Below are positions 17,014-25,336 of a stretch of DNA of 50,516 bases, one piece after another. The DNA lies in IMG/VR virus record IMGVR_UViG_3300047409_000361, positions 1 through 50,516 of that record, one strand, 5' to 3'. The position numbers and the translations under genes were made by a program. Source of the stretch: a virus. How positions within the stretch are numbered: the first letter of the stretch is position 1; each line of letters starts with the position of its first letter. Under the pieces are notes generated by a model that was not told where the DNA came from, ran no database searches, and was given only the letters and a program-made list of their open reading frames with translations.

Positions 17014-17461
17014 TGTGCCTCCAGACCTGGACGTTGGCTTCTGCTGCCATCGTCCCAAGGGAGTCCACCCATGCCTCGAACGCGGGCTGCACGTACGGCT
17101 GTGGCTGGGTGCCCGGGTGGTTCACCTTGCGGGTCACGATCTTCTTCCCGCCGATGTAGAACACCAGCACCCCGTGCACGCTCTTGGGCTTGATGACGTG
17201 CGGCTTGGTCCCGAACTCCACGTACCCGGCGTACGGAGCCTGGTTCTCGTTCGGGCCGATGATCACGGTGTCGGTGTGCACCTGGATCCGCAGGGAGCCC
17301 TTGAGCTTCCCGGTCTTCACCGGCACCCTGGCCTCCATCTCGGCCAGGATGTGGTTGGCGCTCTGGATCATCACCTGCTGGGTGGTGAACCCGGACATCT
17401 TGGAGGTCTCCCGCAGCGCCTGCGCCAGCTGGGAGATATCGGCCTGTCCTACCGCGCCCAT
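17003..17461 (-). CDS. HK97 gp10-like head-tail/tail completion protein
   Basis: This protein starts at the ATG in a TGATG junction and is 152 aa. The MEARVPVKTGKLKGSLRI segment, followed by APYAGYVEFGTKPHVI and the late PYVQPAFEAWV, is the characteristic signature of the HK97 gp10 family (VPVdTGrLrdSi...YA.yvEfGt...pP.l.pAf). These proteins act in head-tail joining or tail completion. It lies two genes after the stopper. Confidence 0.85.
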   Translation of the reverse strand: MGAVGQADISQLAQALRETSKMSGFTTQQVMIQSANHILAEMEARVPVKTGKLKGSLRIQVHTDTVIIGPNENQAPYAGYVEFGTKPHVIKPKSVHGVLVFYIGGKKIVTRKVNHPGTQPQPYVQPAFEAWVDSLGTMAAEANVQVWRHNAP

Positions 17462-18024
17462 CAGGGGAGTACCCGCTTGCCTTCTCGACGGACCAGGTTG
17501 TGGTGGCCCTTCAGGGCTGCCTTGGACCAAGCAGCCTCTCGTTCACCCAGATCACGCTCGCCTTCACGACCCCACTCAGCAGCCCTGGCTCTACCTCCGA
17601 GGTAGTGAAGCTTGAGCTTTCCGCGCATGGTGTCGTTCGCCTTGATAGCGCGATCTCCATGCATCGCCTTCCGGGCACTGATGACGTTGGGCCGATAGGC
17701 CTTGGAGACCTCGCGAGCTCTGGTCTTGCCACCAGAGTCATCGGAGAACTTCACGCCCGGCTTCAGCTCCTTGCGGTCGGTGATCGTGTGCCACGTTGCG
17801 CCTTTGATCTGAGCACCGGTGGTGTGCTTAAGCGTCTTCTTGTCCCGATCTCGAACGTGCTCGTAGACCCCGGTCTTGTCATCCAGGTAGCCGACGTGGT
17901 GCACGTTCACCCGACCGTGCTTGGGATGCTGGTAGGTGGTGTGCGGATGGTCGTACCAGGCGTAGCCCTCGTGCACACCCTTGCTGACGATCCCGTGGTC
18001 GATGCCGAAGGCGCTCTCCATCAC
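17461..18024 (-). CDS. Tagged basic protein (SAFGIDHGIVSK motif), 187 aa
   Basis: The N-terminus MMESAFGIDHGIVSKG carries the recurring tag. The next 60 residues are rich in His, Tyr and Asp (YAWYDHPHTTYQHPKHG), then the protein becomes strongly basic to the end (HHNLVRREGKRVLP). The terminal KRVLP is shared with the 88-aa tagged protein at 47688-47954 (QKRVLP), further evidence of common ancestry. It lies between the stopper and the gp10-like gene, with 1- and 4-base overlaps. Enzymatic function is not evident. Confidence 0.72.
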   Translation of the reverse strand: MMESAFGIDHGIVSKGVHEGYAWYDHPHTTYQHPKHGRVNVHHVGYLDDKTGVYEHVRDRDKKTLKHTTGAQIKGATWHTITDRKELKPGVKFSDDSGGKTRAREVSKAYRPNVISARKAMHGDRAIKANDTMRGKLKLHYLGGRARAAEWGREGERDLGEREAAWSKAALKGHHNLVRREGKRVLP

Positions 18025-18434
18025 ATGATCCCGGTGACCTCGAAGCGGCGAGTGGCCCTCAGCTCACCCGCCTTGGCGATGGTCGCGATCTCATACCGCT
18101 TCCCCACCATCTGGGAGTCCTGGGGTGCGGTCAGGATGGTCACCTCGTCGTAGCGCAGGATCACCTGCGGGGCGTCCCAGGGGATCGAGAGGTTCGTGGA
18201 CATCTGGTAGATGTCGGTGTCCGCGACCACGAACGAGCTGGCGTTGGCCACCTCCCAGATCCGGCAGGGGCCCTCGTAGACGACCTCGCCGAGTCCCTGT
18301 GGGGTGTAGACCAGGCTGTCCTCGTCGTAGCCCCCTGGGCGCTCACCTCGCACGATCCGGCAGGTGTACTCCATCACCGCTGTGGCCCGGGCCCGGACGT
18401 AGGCCCGCGACTCGGCGGTGATCGGGCTGGTCAC
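18021..18434 (-). CDS. Head-tail stopper protein
   Basis: The GTG at 18434 lies in a GTGA overlap with the adaptor stop and gives 137 aa. The sequence contains YEGPCRIWEV and later YDEVTILTAP and KRYEIATIAKAGELRATRR, the pattern of small beta-barrel stopper proteins found after the head-tail adaptor in actinophages. It would plug the connector after packaging. Position between adaptor and gp10-like gene supports this. Confidence 0.7.
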   Translation of the reverse strand: MTSPITAESRAYVRARATAVMEYTCRIVRGERPGGYDEDSLVYTPQGLGEVVYEGPCRIWEVANASSFVVADTDIYQMSTNLSIPWDAPQVILRYDEVTILTAPQDSQMVGKRYEIATIAKAGELRATRRFEVTGIM

Positions 18435-18943
18435 GGCTCGACGATCTTCTCGGAGTCCGGCACGTTCTGGTTCCCGGTGACCGGGATGTCCGGCGGGTAG
18501 ACCCCGCCCCACTCCTGCGCGCCGGCCTCGAGGTTGTCGTGCATGCCCTTGCCGAAGGAGAACGGCTTCGTGTCGGGCAGGAGACCCTCGTTGGGGGCGA
18601 TCCCGCCTACATCAGGCATACCCCCAACGAGAGTGCTCTTGTGCTGCTCGCGGAGCGAGGCAGCCAGCATCCGGTACTGATCCCCCACCGGCCCGAGCGA
18701 CACGCTCACGCCATCAGCCGAGTAGGACGCCTCACGTGCGTAACGCGCTGCGATCGTATCCGCTAGAACCGCAGCGACATACTCGTGGGAGTTGTACAGC
18801 GGGAACCAGGTCTCATAGGCGTACTGGATCTCCTCGTCGGTGATCAGCCACTCGCCGGCATCGTGGGGATCGGTGTCCTGGATCAGGAACCTGATCGTGT
18901 CCTTGTCGGTGACTCCTGGCGCGTCATAGGTGTAGGCCATCAC
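18431..18943 (-). CDS. Head-tail adaptor protein
   Basis: This 170-aa protein opens with YTYDAPGVTDKDTIRFLIQDTDP, continues with LITDEEIQYAYETWFP and an AAVLADTIAARYA helix, the typical start of helical connector adaptors of the gp6/gp15 type that bind the portal. The C-terminal third is an extended Pro/Gly-rich tail. It is the first connector gene downstream of two tagged glycine-zipper genes, with an ATGA overlap on each side. Confidence 0.78.
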   Translation of the reverse strand: MMAYTYDAPGVTDKDTIRFLIQDTDPHDAGEWLITDEEIQYAYETWFPLYNSHEYVAAVLADTIAARYAREASYSADGVSVSLGPVGDQYRMLAASLREQHKSTLVGGMPDVGGIAPNEGLLPDTKPFSFGKGMHDNLEAGAQEWGGVYPPDIPVTGNQNVPDSEKIVEP

Positions 18944-19314
18944 TCCGCCGTCTTCTTGCGGTTGCGCTTGGGCTCCTTGTCGCTCAGGAGCTTGTAGCCG
19001 AGCGCGCCTCCCCCTCCCACCGTTGCCGTACCGGTGATCCCGGGGTGTCGCGCCATGAAGGCGCTGGTGAGTCCTGCGGCGGTGCCCATCTTCCTACCGA
19101 CGCCCTTGATCGAGACATCCGCCTCGCCGGCCCGGTTCAGCGCACCCCTGACCCCGCGCTGGGAGCCCGGTACGACCGGACCCGTGCCGGCGGTCCGCCG
19201 CTGGGCAGCAGAGCCTCGCCTGCGCAGGACGCGCGTGAGCGACCTCGGGGGTCGCGGCGCACTGGCTCTGACCTTGGAGATCTCCCCGTGGTCAACCCCA
19301 AACGCGCTGTACAT
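18940..19314 (-). CDS. Tagged protein with C-terminal glycine-zipper anchor, 124 aa
   Basis: The protein begins MYSAFGVDHGEISKV, a consensus tag. A highly basic middle follows (RPPRSLTRVLRRRGSAAQRR). Near residues 93-111 comes the Gly-rich hydrophobic segment GITGTATVGGGGALGYKLL, followed by the basic tail KEPKRNRKKTAE. Tag, basic body, glycine-zipper and positive tail recur in the genes at 19320 and 46263. The hydrophobic part may insert in a membrane or self-associate. Located between the adaptor and another tagged gene. Confidence 0.75.
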   Translation of the reverse strand: MYSAFGVDHGEISKVRASAPRPPRSLTRVLRRRGSAAQRRTAGTGPVVPGSQRGVRGALNRAGEADVSIKGVGRKMGTAAGLTSAFMARHPGITGTATVGGGGALGYKLLSDKEPKRNRKKTAE

Positions 19315-19319
19315 CAGCC

Positions 19320-19673
19320 CTACCGCCTACGGTTGCTGTAGAGACCAGCACCAGCCGCACCCACTCCGGCAGCTCCTACACCAGTCGCGATGGCTCCGGT
19401 CTTGATGGGGTTCGCGGCCATGTTCGTGCTCAGCTTCCGGAGGCCTCCTCCGACCTTCCCCAACCCGGCTCCGACGTTCTGCATCGGCTTGTTGACCTTC
19501 CCCGGGGTCGCCATCCGAGCTCCGGTGCCAGGCTGGGCGGCACGGCGCAGGCCGGCACCCTTCCGGCTCAGGGCGGAGCCGACGTTCCTGGTCATGCTGG
19601 CCAGACCGGTACCGAGCCCCTCGAACTTCTCGATCTCGTCGTAGCCGTGGTCGATCCCGAAGGCGCTCTCCAT
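19320..19673 (-). CDS. Tagged protein with C-terminal glycine-zipper anchor, 117 aa
   Basis: The start MESAFGIDHGYDEIEKF carries the tag in its longer form, with YDEIEK replacing GEISK. The body is basic and rich in Gly and Ala (GSALSRKGAGLRRAAQPG). Residues about 93-112 form an extreme small-residue hydrophobic segment made of repeated GxxxG-type steps (GVGAAGVGAAGAG), followed by SNRRR at the C-terminus. This is the clearest tail-anchor-like member of the family. Function unknown; likely virion-associated by context. Confidence 0.75.
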   Translation of the reverse strand: MESAFGIDHGYDEIEKFEGLGTGLASMTRNVGSALSRKGAGLRRAAQPGTGARMATPGKVNKPMQNVGAGLGKVGGGLRKLSTNMAANPIKTGAIATGVGAAGVGAAGAGLYSNRRR

Positions 19674-19674
19674 G

Positions 19675-20187
19675 TCAGTCTCCTACGATCCCCTTGCGGC
19701 CACGGCCAGCCTCTTCGGCTGCGACTACACGATCATGATCCTCGGGGTGCTCCGCCAGGTAGGCCTCCACCTCGGACACCGTGTGGTCACCGGGGTCGAA
19801 GGTCGGCTCGTTCGGGTCCTCTTCCTCGAGCTCCGGAGCGGGCTCATTCTCAGGCTCCGGAGTCGTCTCGGGGTGGGTCAGGACCTCCAGGTCCACGACC
19901 TCATCGGAGTCGTACTCGTGCGGCATCCTCAGCTGCACCCGATCACGGGCCAGCCGCTCGAGCACCTCGTCCTTGGGCCGGATGTGCTGGTGCCAGTGCC
20001 GGATGTGGGTCTTGTCCGCGATGTCCTCGACGACGGGGACCACGTACCGGGCCCGGACGAAGACCTCGATGTCGCGTGCATCCTCCTGCGGGAAGTCGTC
20101 TCCGACCTCGTAGTCCTTCCCACGCGAGGAGAAGCTCCGACACGCGACGAAGGAGATCTTGTCGTTCTTCAGCAGCTGGCTGACCAT
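19675..20187 (-). CDS. Head-module protein with C-terminal helical domain
   Basis: In this 170-aa protein the N-terminal 80 residues look like a compact beta-containing domain (FVACRSFSSRGKDYEVGDDF). An acidic Pro/Glu linker (TPEPENEPAPELEEEDP) leads to TVSEVEAYLAEHPEDHDRV and AEEAGRGRKGI, a short helical domain often seen at the end of phage head or head-tail proteins. It lies between two tagged genes downstream of the capsid gene. Its structural role is inferred. Confidence 0.65.
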   Translation of the reverse strand: MVSQLLKNDKISFVACRSFSSRGKDYEVGDDFPQEDARDIEVFVRARYVVPVVEDIADKTHIRHWHQHIRPKDEVLERLARDRVQLRMPHEYDSDEVVDLEVLTHPETTPEPENEPAPELEEEDPNEPTFDPGDHTVSEVEAYLAEHPEDHDRVVAAEEAGRGRKGIVGD

Positions 20188-20453
20188 CAGACTGCCCGTC
20201 GCTTCCCGCCGCCACCGAACGGGTTGAACGACTTCGCCTTGAGCGTGCCCCGATGTGACCCGGGTGCCCGGTGGGCTCCACCGCTGCGCATCCCGGTCTT
20301 GGCTGCCAGGGAGTCATACATCGGGCTGGCCTCGCCGACGTGCCTCCCGGCCTGGGCTACCTTCTTGCCGCCGCCGAACAGACCACGGACAGCACTGCCG
20401 ATGCCCTTCTCGACCTCTTCGTACCCGTGGTCGACACCGAATGCTGAGTACAT
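20187..20453 (-). CDS. Tagged basic protein (SAFGVDHGYEEVEK motif), 88 aa
   Basis: The N-terminus MYSAFGVDHGYEEVEKG carries the tag. The rest is Gly/Lys/Arg-rich (AVRGLFGGGKKVAQAG, FNPFGGGGKRRAV) without a long hydrophobic segment. An AGGAGG Shine-Dalgarno four bases before the ATG suggests strong translation. It is the first gene after the major capsid protein and its terminator-like hairpin, so its level may depend on read-through. Confidence 0.74.
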   Translation of the reverse strand: MYSAFGVDHGYEEVEKGIGSAVRGLFGGGKKVAQAGRHVGEASPMYDSLAAKTGMRSGGAHRAPGSHRGTLKAKSFNPFGGGGKRRAV

Positions 20454-20468
20454 CTTTCCTCCTGACGA

Positions 20469-20502
20469 AGACGGGCCATGGGCCTCAACCCACAGCCCGT
20501 CT
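20469..20502 (-). terminator. Hairpin immediately after the capsid gene
   Basis: A 14-bp stem (20489-20502 with 20469-20482, including two G-U pairs) with a 6-base loop lies 14 bases after the major capsid stop codon. There is no T-tract; the next Shine-Dalgarno follows within ten bases. It probably stabilises capsid mRNA or partly terminates transcription, favouring capsid over downstream connector genes. Confidence 0.6.
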
Positions 20503-20516
20503 CAGAGTAGATCGAC

Positions 20517-21515
20517 CTACGCCACCGCGTTGGCGAGGAAGATGCCCATGTCCTTGGCGATGATCCGCATGTCGTAGGTCATCTCGCCCTCGATGCGGTC
20601 CGCGGCGATCGGCTCCATCCGGAAGTTCTTCATCCGGATCCCGTAGCTGTTGCCAGCCAGGTATCCGTTCCAGGTGAAGCAGTAGCCACCAGCCGGGGTC
20701 ATCAGGGACGGCGAGCTGGGGGTGTAGACCAGCAGTGCCGACTTCGAGTTGCTCATGAACCGGTAGGTCGCAGCAGCGTCCTGGGCCTTCGCGTCGTTGA
20801 TCTCCGCCACGTCGGTCACGGTCGCGTAGCTGACCAGGATCTTCTCCACGTCGAACAGCGACGCGAGCAGGTCGGTGGTCACCACGCCACGCTGGGTGTA
20901 CTTGATCCGGTCGATGATGTCCGGGTGGTTCTTCAGCTGGGTGATCGCCCTGGCTCCGAGGACCAGCGTGTTGGCCTTGCGGCCCGACTGCTCCACGAAG
21001 TTGGTCTGCAGGTCCGCGAACTGCACGATCGGGTCGGAGTTCGGGTCCTGCCACTGCAGGAACTGCCCGGCACCCACGGTCCCGGCAGTACCGGTGAGGT
21101 CGGTGCCCCACTGGCCGGTCTTGAAGAACGTGTCGTTCCAGTCCAGGTCACGACGCAGCAGCAGCTGGTTGGTGACGAAGGTGGTGGCGTCCGAGTCCAG
21201 CCTCCAGTTGGAGTCCGCGTTCGCACGGATCTGGTCGTCGATGTCCTTGTGGACCGCCCAGACCTGAGCGAAGTACTGCCCCGTGTCGACCTTCCAGCCG
21301 ACACCAGCCGACTCGGTGCCGGGCGCACGCTTCTGCGCGTCCGTCCTGCGCCAGTCGGACTTGGAGTACTTCCAGTACAGATCGCTCTGCTTCTGCACCG
21401 GCACCCGCGGGAACACCTTGTCCGCGATGAACTGCGCCTTGTCCTGCATGTAGGCGACAGAGACGTTGGTGAGCGGAACATTGACGTGGAGATCGCTCTG
21501 AGTGGGGTTCGGCAT
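20517..21515 (-). CDS. Major capsid protein
   Basis: The 332-aa product begins MPNPTQSDLHVNVPLTNVSV and includes FIADKVFPRVPVQKQSDLYW and DWRRTDAQKRAPG, then DLDWNDTFFKTGQWGTDLTG. This N-arm-like region with FIADKVFPxVPV is typical of the HK97-fold capsid proteins of many actinophages. Upstream are the decoration and scaffold genes, downstream a strong hairpin. An AGAGGAGAG Shine-Dalgarno precedes the ATG. No N-terminal delta domain is visible, which agrees with a separate scaffold gene. Confidence 0.9.
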   Translation of the reverse strand: MPNPTQSDLHVNVPLTNVSVAYMQDKAQFIADKVFPRVPVQKQSDLYWKYSKSDWRRTDAQKRAPGTESAGVGWKVDTGQYFAQVWAVHKDIDDQIRANADSNWRLDSDATTFVTNQLLLRRDLDWNDTFFKTGQWGTDLTGTAGTVGAGQFLQWQDPNSDPIVQFADLQTNFVEQSGRKANTLVLGARAITQLKNHPDIIDRIKYTQRGVVTTDLLASLFDVEKILVSYATVTDVAEINDAKAQDAAATYRFMSNSKSALLVYTPSSPSLMTPAGGYCFTWNGYLAGNSYGIRMKNFRMEPIAADRIEGEMTYDMRIIAKDMGIFLANAVA

Positions 21516-21528
21516 GGCTTCTCTCCTC

Positions 21529-21930
21529 TCAGATCGTCAGGAGAACGTTGACGAGTTCTCCGGCGTTGGCGGTGGTGGACAGGGCGATGCCGACTGTCGG
21601 GCCGGCTCCGGTCTTGGCCGCTTGGCCATCTGCGCTGCACTTGATCGCATCGCCGGCGGTGAGCGGCACATCGGAGACCACCCGGGAGACCCCGTGGATG
21701 GCCACCGTGGCTGCCTGACCGGTGCCCTGCGGCTTGTTCTGCAGGACGCCGATGATCACTGCCGCGGCGTCACCCAGACCGACCTGGTGCACCCCGGTCA
21801 CCTTCACGAAGTGGTACTGCTTCCCTCCGTGAGGATCGGGGGAGCCGGGCTGACCCGGGACTCCCGTGTAGACGCCCAGGGACGCATCCGCGTTCAGCGA
21901 GATGGACCGTAGGCTCTCTTCGTAGGCCAT
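21529..21930 (-). CDS. Head decoration protein (DUF2190-like)
   Basis: This 133-aa protein is beta-rich with Gly/Ala/Val repeats: VKVTGVHQVGLGDAAAVIIG, GVSRVVSDVPLTAGDAIKCS, GPTVGIALSTTANAGELVNV. The phrase v.g.a.v...plTaGd.vk...dG...ta g.......GiAl..a.aGe.v.v.l is typical of the DUF2190 family and other capsid stabilising proteins. It sits between scaffold and capsid genes, with a strong AGGAGGGG Shine-Dalgarno. It should bind the outside of the mature capsid. Confidence 0.78.
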   Translation of the reverse strand: MAYEESLRSISLNADASLGVYTGVPGQPGSPDPHGGKQYHFVKVTGVHQVGLGDAAAVIIGVLQNKPQGTGQAATVAIHGVSRVVSDVPLTAGDAIKCSADGQAAKTGAGPTVGIALSTTANAGELVNVLLTI

Positions 21931-21945
21931 GAGCTAGTTCCCCTC

Positions 21946-22752
21946 CTACCGGGCCTGCTGCGAGCGCAGGTACTCGTCGTAGGCGTCCGGATTCTGGTCG
22001 AACACCGTATTGACTGCTGAGACAGCGTTGAAGTCCTCCGACTTGCCGAACGTGTCGTAGGCGTGCTGCTCGACCTGGCTGTAGATGTCAGCGTTGTCGC
22101 CGCCACCGGTGTAGCCGGTCTCCTCGAAGATGATCTCGCCCGCCGTCTCCAGGCACTTCGCGATCACCGCGCAGTCGTCGTAGCTCATCGTCTCGGCCAT
22201 CCGGTAGAGCACCGGACCGAGCTCCTCGGGGGAGATCGGCAGGTTGTACTCGGCGGACTTGGCGATGTACTCACGGGTCAGACGCAGGTCGCGCTCGGAC
22301 TTGGCGATGAGCTCGGCGTTGTACTGAGCCGCCTCGAGCTCCTCGACCCGGCCAAGCGCCTTCGCGATCACCGCGTCTCGATCCGAGTCCGTGAACGCCT
22401 TGGAGAGCTCCTGCATCACCGACTGGCTGAAGCTGCCCACCTGGGGCTGGAAGAACGCACTCTTCCCGACTTCGGCCATCTCGAGCTGACCTTCGTCCTC
22501 GTACTCACCGTCGTCCTCGTCATCGTCCTCGACGAACTCATAGGCAGCGCCCTGGTCGTCGTACACGATGTCGCCGAACTCCAGCTGATCCTCATCGAGG
22601 GGCTGACCCTCCTGGTTGTAGAGCTGGGGCATCTCTTCCTCCTCTGGAGCCCTCTTCGCGATGACGAACCGGCTGTACTGGTTCGCAGCCTTGTCGACGG
22701 TGGAGATCTCGTCGATCTCCATGTCCGTCAGGTTCTTGATCGGCCTTGGCAT
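21946..22752 (-). CDS. Probable scaffolding protein
   Basis: This 268-aa protein is acidic and mostly helical. It begins MPRPIKNLTDMEIDEISTVD with KAANQYSRFVIAKR, similar to the start of many phage scaffold and prohead protease proteins (eiSlVdkgAN). An acidic stretch (EFVEDDDEDDGEYEDEG) and long helices follow. Eight of its ten lysines occur in the context hydrophobic-(A/S/G)-K, seven of them followed by A, S, C or R (for example VIAKR, ELSKA, LIAKS, YIAKS). The regular distribution suggests repeated protease sites for scaffold removal. It lies immediately upstream of decoration and capsid genes. Confidence 0.75.
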   Translation of the reverse strand: MPRPIKNLTDMEIDEISTVDKAANQYSRFVIAKRAPEEEEMPQLYNQEGQPLDEDQLEFGDIVYDDQGAAYEFVEDDDEDDGEYEDEGQLEMAEVGKSAFFQPQVGSFSQSVMQELSKAFTDSDRDAVIAKALGRVEELEAAQYNAELIAKSERDLRLTREYIAKSAEYNLPISPEELGPVLYRMAETMSYDDCAVIAKCLETAGEIIFEETGYTGGGDNADIYSQVEQHAYDTFGKSEDFNAVSAVNTVFDQNPDAYDEYLRSQQAR

Positions 22753-22796
22753 CTCATCTACCTCTAGTTCTCAGTCTCACGGTGCTGTCCACTCGG

Positions 22797-24275
22797 CTAC
22801 AGGAAGGCCTGCTCGTTCGCCTTCATCTTCTTGGTCTTCACCCGTGAGGTGATCGGTCCCCTCATCCCGACCGGGGCTGGCTTGGAGGCCGGAAGGTTCT
22901 GTGCCGACTGGACTCGTTGGTTCCATCCGGTGTTGGCGTGGTACTGGGCTCCGTAGCCCTGCACATCTCCGTTGGCCGCGTAGTGCCTACTCGCCAGCTT
23001 CCCCAGCTTCTTGGCCTGCGCCCGGTGCGCACCATAGGCGAAAGACGAGGGGTGTCTGGCCGGGCCCATGCCTTCGCCCAGCTTCGCCGCGGCGATCCCT
23101 CCGGCTCCGGCCTCGTGGGCCAGCCTGCTGCCCTGACCAAGGATCGAGGCCTTGCTCACCTCGTGATCGACACCGAACGCGCTCTTGGAGACCTTGCCCT
23201 TCCCGTACTTGCCCTGCATCGCCATCAGCTGGGCCGCGTCCTGGTCGCTGACGTTCCCGATCTTCCTGAAGCCGGGCTTGCGCTTCTTCCCGAAGAGCTT
23301 GGACACGTCGTCGCGCTTGGCGTACGACTGCCAGCTCGAGTTCTTCTTCCGCTTCAGGTGCATCCCAGCAGCCACCGACCCGCCCAGCACCGCGGCTCCG
23401 ACCGCCGCCTTCCCGCCGTGCTTCAGGGCAGGGGACAGGTGCTCGGTGCGGATCGCACGGGTGATCCCCTTCGCGTCGGGCCTCAGGTGTGCCGCCCGTG
23501 CCTTCACCTCCGCCTTGCCTGGGATCTCCGCCTGCTCCGGGATGGCATCCCTCTTGGGCCGATGCGGCACATACCCGGGGTCGCCCTTCCTACCCACCCT
23601 CTTCTGGTAGTCCTGTGCCGGCTTCCCCGGCTTGAACGGGACGTGCTTCACCTCGGGCTCGTGCGGACGGTCCGGGACGTGCACGGTCGGGGCCATCTGC
23701 TCGGACTTGATCTTCCGACCGTGCCTGACCGCCTGGATCCCGTGGTGCCCGCCGTACGCCGCACCCGCGCCACCGGTCACCAGGGCACCGGCGGAGTAGG
23801 CGTCGCCCCGCTTCTTCCGGCTCCGCTCGGAGTCGAAGTTGGAGGCCGAGGGCGTCCACGCCTTCTCGATCTCGAACTCGATCTCCTCGTGGGTGAGGGG
23901 AGTCCCCTCCTCGCCGTAGTAGCCCATCTCCATGCCGAGGTCCTTCTTCACCGGTGTCGCCTGCTTCCGTCGTCTCGACTCTGCCGAGTAGATGCTCGCC
24001 TGGTTGAACCCGCCCACACCGCCGATGCCACCGGAGACGATCCCGGACTTGATCGCAGTCCGCTCCATCTTCTCGGGAGTGGTCTTCTTCAGCCCGGGGA
24101 TCTTGCGGATCATGCCCAGCGTCTTCTCGCCGGCAGGACCCTTCCGGGCAGCCAGCGCCGCCGCCCCGGTCACGCCCAGCGCGGAGAGACCCATCGTGGA
24201 GGTGGTGCGCCCGATCTGGCTCTGCAGCTTCTGACGACGCCGCTGCTCGGCCTCGGACATGATCCGCTTGGTCAT
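22797..24275 (-). CDS. Glycine-zipper basic protein with internal SAFGVDH motif, 492 aa
   Basis: This large basic protein contains several small-residue hydrophobic segments, for example GLSALGVTGAAALAARKG near the N-terminus, IVSGGIGGVGGFNQASIY, ALVTGGAGAAYGGHHG and AAVGAAVLGGSVAAGMHL, each flanked by Arg/Lys. At residues 365-371 it carries SAFGVDH followed by EVSKAS, identical to the N-terminal tags of other proteins but internal, as if an upstream glycine-zipper protein had fused to a former stand-alone tagged protein. No enzyme motif is visible. It starts at a TGATG junction just after a gene ending in the same motif. Probably a virion-internal, membrane-active protein. Confidence 0.7.
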   Translation of the reverse strand: MTKRIMSEAEQRRRQKLQSQIGRTTSTMGLSALGVTGAAALAARKGPAGEKTLGMIRKIPGLKKTTPEKMERTAIKSGIVSGGIGGVGGFNQASIYSAESRRRKQATPVKKDLGMEMGYYGEEGTPLTHEEIEFEIEKAWTPSASNFDSERSRKKRGDAYSAGALVTGGAGAAYGGHHGIQAVRHGRKIKSEQMAPTVHVPDRPHEPEVKHVPFKPGKPAQDYQKRVGRKGDPGYVPHRPKRDAIPEQAEIPGKAEVKARAAHLRPDAKGITRAIRTEHLSPALKHGGKAAVGAAVLGGSVAAGMHLKRKKNSSWQSYAKRDDVSKLFGKKRKPGFRKIGNVSDQDAAQLMAMQGKYGKGKVSKSAFGVDHEVSKASILGQGSRLAHEAGAGGIAAAKLGEGMGPARHPSSFAYGAHRAQAKKLGKLASRHYAANGDVQGYGAQYHANTGWNQRVQSAQNLPASKPAPVGMRGPITSRVKTKKMKANEQAFL

Positions 24276-25336
24276 CAGTGCTCCACCCCGAACGCACTCA
24301 TCCGTGGGTTCCAGGACTTCTTCATCCTGTCCCGATACATCCGGTGGCCCTCGGTCGCGGCCAGCCCGGCAGCCCCGACGCCGGCGACTGCCAGGGCGGG
24401 CTTGATGCCCTTCCCGGCCAGCTTCGCGTGGACGTGGTGCACCCTTCCGAAGTAGGCCTCCTGCTTCGATGCGCCATACAGCTTCCCGGCTGCCTCAGCC
24501 GCTTCGGGGCCCTTGCCGTGGAAGCCCTCCCTCACTGCCTTGGAGGCGTTCTTCTCCGGAATCAGCTTGCCGTGCAGCTTCTCGTACTCTCGGTACATCC
24601 CGCTGCCCAGACCGGGCTCGATCTTGGCTGCCTCTCTGGTGCTGTGCCGAGCCTTTCCTTCCCACTTGCGCTCCTGGGACCGGAAGATCTTCTTGCCGGC
24701 GTAGAGACCTCCGGCGGTCGCCCCACCGACGCCGATCGCCGCGCCCGAGGCACCCTCCACCTGGCGATCACTCGGCGTGAGCTTCTGCTTGGCCCTGGTC
24801 AGAGCGGGATGCGCGTCGCGCTTGTTCAGCTCGTGCTTCTTCTTGCCGTGGTGGGCCAGGGCCACACCACCAGCAGTGAGCGCGAGGCCACCGGCCAGGG
24901 CCTTGTGACCACCACGGCGCAGCCCCGTCATCTGCCGCATGATCACGCGCTCGGGCGGGATCTTCCCCGCGGCCTCGCCGTGTCGGAACGCCTTCATGTG
25001 GGACATCTCAGACACCGGAGTCTTGGCAGCTTCGTGTACCTTCCCGGCCTCGCTGGACTCGACGATGTAGTGCGCGCTCTGCCGGAACCCGCCCATCCCT
25101 CCTTGCCACCCCTTGCGCGACTTCGGGATGTTGCGTACGAACTCCTTGACCTTCTTGGGCTTGGTCTCGGCGTGCTTGATCTTCTCGTTCTCCGTCACAT
25201 GCCTCAGTGCGATGGAGTCGACCTTGGCCCTGGGGATGCCACCCGCAGCCAGGCCACCGACCGTAGTCACACCACCCGCACCGGCTACAGCAGCGCCGGT
25301 CGGTGTCTGCCAGTCGCGCTTCTTCTTCGCGGTCAT
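24275..25336 (-). CDS. Glycine-zipper basic protein ending in SAFGVEH, 353 aa
   Basis: This protein has four glycine-zipper-like segments: about residues 14-33 (GAAVAGAGGVTTVGGLAAGG), 147-163, 197-213 and 314-329 (ALAVAGVGAAGLAATE), separated by basic linkers. The start MTAKKKRDW plus a Gly/Ala run resembles the N-terminal KSKRDWAIGLGTATVGG of the 1320-aa protein. The last eight residues are MSAFGVEH, the family motif truncated before its usual SK end, directly at the junction with the next glycine-zipper gene. It follows the protease by ATGA overlap. Likely head-associated; function unknown. Confidence 0.7.
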   Translation of the reverse strand: MTAKKKRDWQTPTGAAVAGAGGVTTVGGLAAGGIPRAKVDSIALRHVTENEKIKHAETKPKKVKEFVRNIPKSRKGWQGGMGGFRQSAHYIVESSEAGKVHEAAKTPVSEMSHMKAFRHGEAAGKIPPERVIMRQMTGLRRGGHKALAGGLALTAGGVALAHHGKKKHELNKRDAHPALTRAKQKLTPSDRQVEGASGAAIGVGGATAGGLYAGKKIFRSQERKWEGKARHSTREAAKIEPGLGSGMYREYEKLHGKLIPEKNASKAVREGFHGKGPEAAEAAGKLYGASKQEAYFGRVHHVHAKLAGKGIKPALAVAGVGAAGLAATEGHRMYRDRMKKSWNPRMSAFGVEH

